In this document: positions 63,482-64,000 of the stretch, piece after piece
Layout: every line of letters starts with the position of its first letter
Position numbering within the stretch: position 1 is the stretch's first letter
Assembly: GCA_963771295.1 (NCBI GenBank)
Contig: CAVYTB010000005.1
Coordinates: forward strand, 124,001-188,000
DNA from: Acidiferrum sp963771295
GTDB lineage: Bacteria > Acidobacteriota > Terriglobia > Acidiferrales > UBA7541
Direction of reading: 5' to 3'
DNA: 64,000 nt
Translations under genes and position numbers: made by a program
The notes under the pieces: generated by a model
The model's database searches: none
Told to the model about the DNA's origin: nothing
The model's input: the letters and a program-made list of their open reading frames with translations, nothing else

Positions 63482-64000
63482 ATGGCTACAGAAATCATGG
63501 AGAAGGCGCAGGAACGCAAACCGGAGACAAGTTCAGCCAGACCCGTGTCTGCATGGCGCACTCTCTCGGAAGTCCCAAACCTCGAACAATGGAAGCGGAA
63601 AAAAGCGCCGATGCCCGTGGTCGCAATTAACGAAGGGGACCTCCTGGTTGCCGACGGACTCGTTTTGACGAAGAAATCTCGGCCATTCGTGCACGGCTGG
63701 ATACTACTGGAAGACAAACGTGCGCGGGACATCGAAGTCGATCTCCGAGAGTCAGGCTGGCACTTCTTCTACCTCGTACCGGATGTTCAAGGAACCGCCA
63801 TAGCCCGATCTCGAGAACGAGCCGTCAGAAAGGCACTGGAAAAGATATGTGCAAGCGGTCGTGAGAATGGCGTGAACGCTCTCGAGATAGCATCCGTCAG
63901 CGCAATACGCGTTTTAGGCTTACACCGCGCGAAAGTGATTGCCAAGCTCCGTCATATCCAGGAGAGCCCCTATTTGTTCACCACGACGGAAGCAATGCAC
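63482..64000 (+). CDS. Unrecognised protein, truncated by the window end
   Basis: At least 173 codons are open from an ATG with a strong AAGGAGGAG upstream, running off the right edge. The readable part includes WRTLSEVPNLEQWKRKKAPM, VAINEGDLLVADGLVLTKKSRPFVHGWILLEDKRARDIEVDLRESGWHFFYLVPDVQGTA, and a basic helical region (ARSRERAVRKALEKICASG). No family was recognised. It lies 34 bases after the Rnk-like gene and may be in the same unit. Confidence 0.6.
   Translation, partial: MATEIMEKAQERKPETSSARPVSAWRTLSEVPNLEQWKRKKAPMPVVAINEGDLLVADGLVLTKKSRPFVHGWILLEDKRARDIEVDLRESGWHFFYLVPDVQGTAIARSRERAVRKALEKICASGRENGVNALEIASVSAIRVLGLHRAKVIAKLRHIQESPYLFTTTEAMH

Noticed and set aside
1..64000. CRISPR array, rRNA or tRNA genes
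   Set aside because: No regularly spaced direct repeats and no tRNA or rRNA-like sequences were noticed on reading both strands. A dedicated RNA search was not possible here.

Overview
The window looks like chromosomal DNA of a soil- or sediment-type Gram-negative bacterium. The best guess is Acidobacteriota. That is an inference from a TonB-like protein with a GGVxGGV repeat, DUF2934 proteins, tandem universal stress proteins, a 13-gene nuo operon with fused nuoCD, and a quinol-type NO reductase. No rRNA, tRNA, CRISPR array or intact insertion sequence was found. Almost everything from 1 to 39.1 kb lies on the minus strand. From 39.3 kb on nearly everything is on the plus strand, except a minus block at 49.2-53.6 kb.

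Layout. 0.04-1.6 kb: a di-iron Fe-S repair protein and a Crp/Fnr regulator. 2-7.5 kb: trpS (frame-broken), a small membrane protein with a transposase-like zinc module translationally coupled to a quinol NO reductase (frame-broken), and zwf. 7.9-13.7 kb: a GH15 glucan hydrolase coupled to an ECF sigma factor, an AhpD-like protein, a universal stress protein and an AlkA-like glycosylase. 13.8-28.3 kb: the complete nuoA-N operon. 28.3-34 kb: a cupin, then a compact operon of PrpD-like, ComA/HSA32-like, FolE, PNPOx-like, AhpD-like and DUF488 proteins. 34.2-37.7 kb: coxA, a cytochrome c-fused coxB, and SCO1. 38.4-42.6 kb: a flavin reductase divergent from a cysteine-bearing PAS-LuxR regulator, small proteins, an ECF sigma factor and a TonB remnant. 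42.7-49.2 kb: a DUF2945 protein, NnrS, TalC, DUF2934-Hsp20 and three universal stress proteins. 49.2-53.6 kb (minus): a site-2 protease with CBS domains, SucA and a DUF2934 protein. 54-64 kb: receiver, stress and BON proteins, a SpoIIE phosphatase, a histidine kinase/FixJ pair, a lone receiver, an ECF sigma factor, a pseudo-receiver, a ribosome hibernation factor, a Rnk-like protein and one unrecognised gene that runs off the end.

How the parts fit. The content combines aerobic energy metabolism (complex I, a caa3-like oxidase, SucA, Zwf) with nitric-oxide defence (RIC, qNor, NnrS) and dormancy or stress functions (universal stress proteins, Hsp20, ribosome hibernation factor, AhpD proteins, ECF and two-component regulators). 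The main new observation is a dispersed 21-bp element, RTAYRAAC-N5-ATTGTCAG, found in five intergenic regions between 34 and 46 kb. Each copy has the same orientation relative to a stress or respiratory gene, and one lies beside the PAS-LuxR regulator, so it may mark an undescribed regulon. A second short motif, TTTCTAYTWTTC, precedes several stress genes on the plus strand.

Caution: about a dozen one-base indels break otherwise well-conserved genes (trpS, norZ, GH15, nuoG four times, nuoJ, coxA, TonB). Most lie in short homopolymers, so many are probably sequencing or assembly errors rather than real pseudogenes. The apparent tandem DUF488 fusion may have the same cause.
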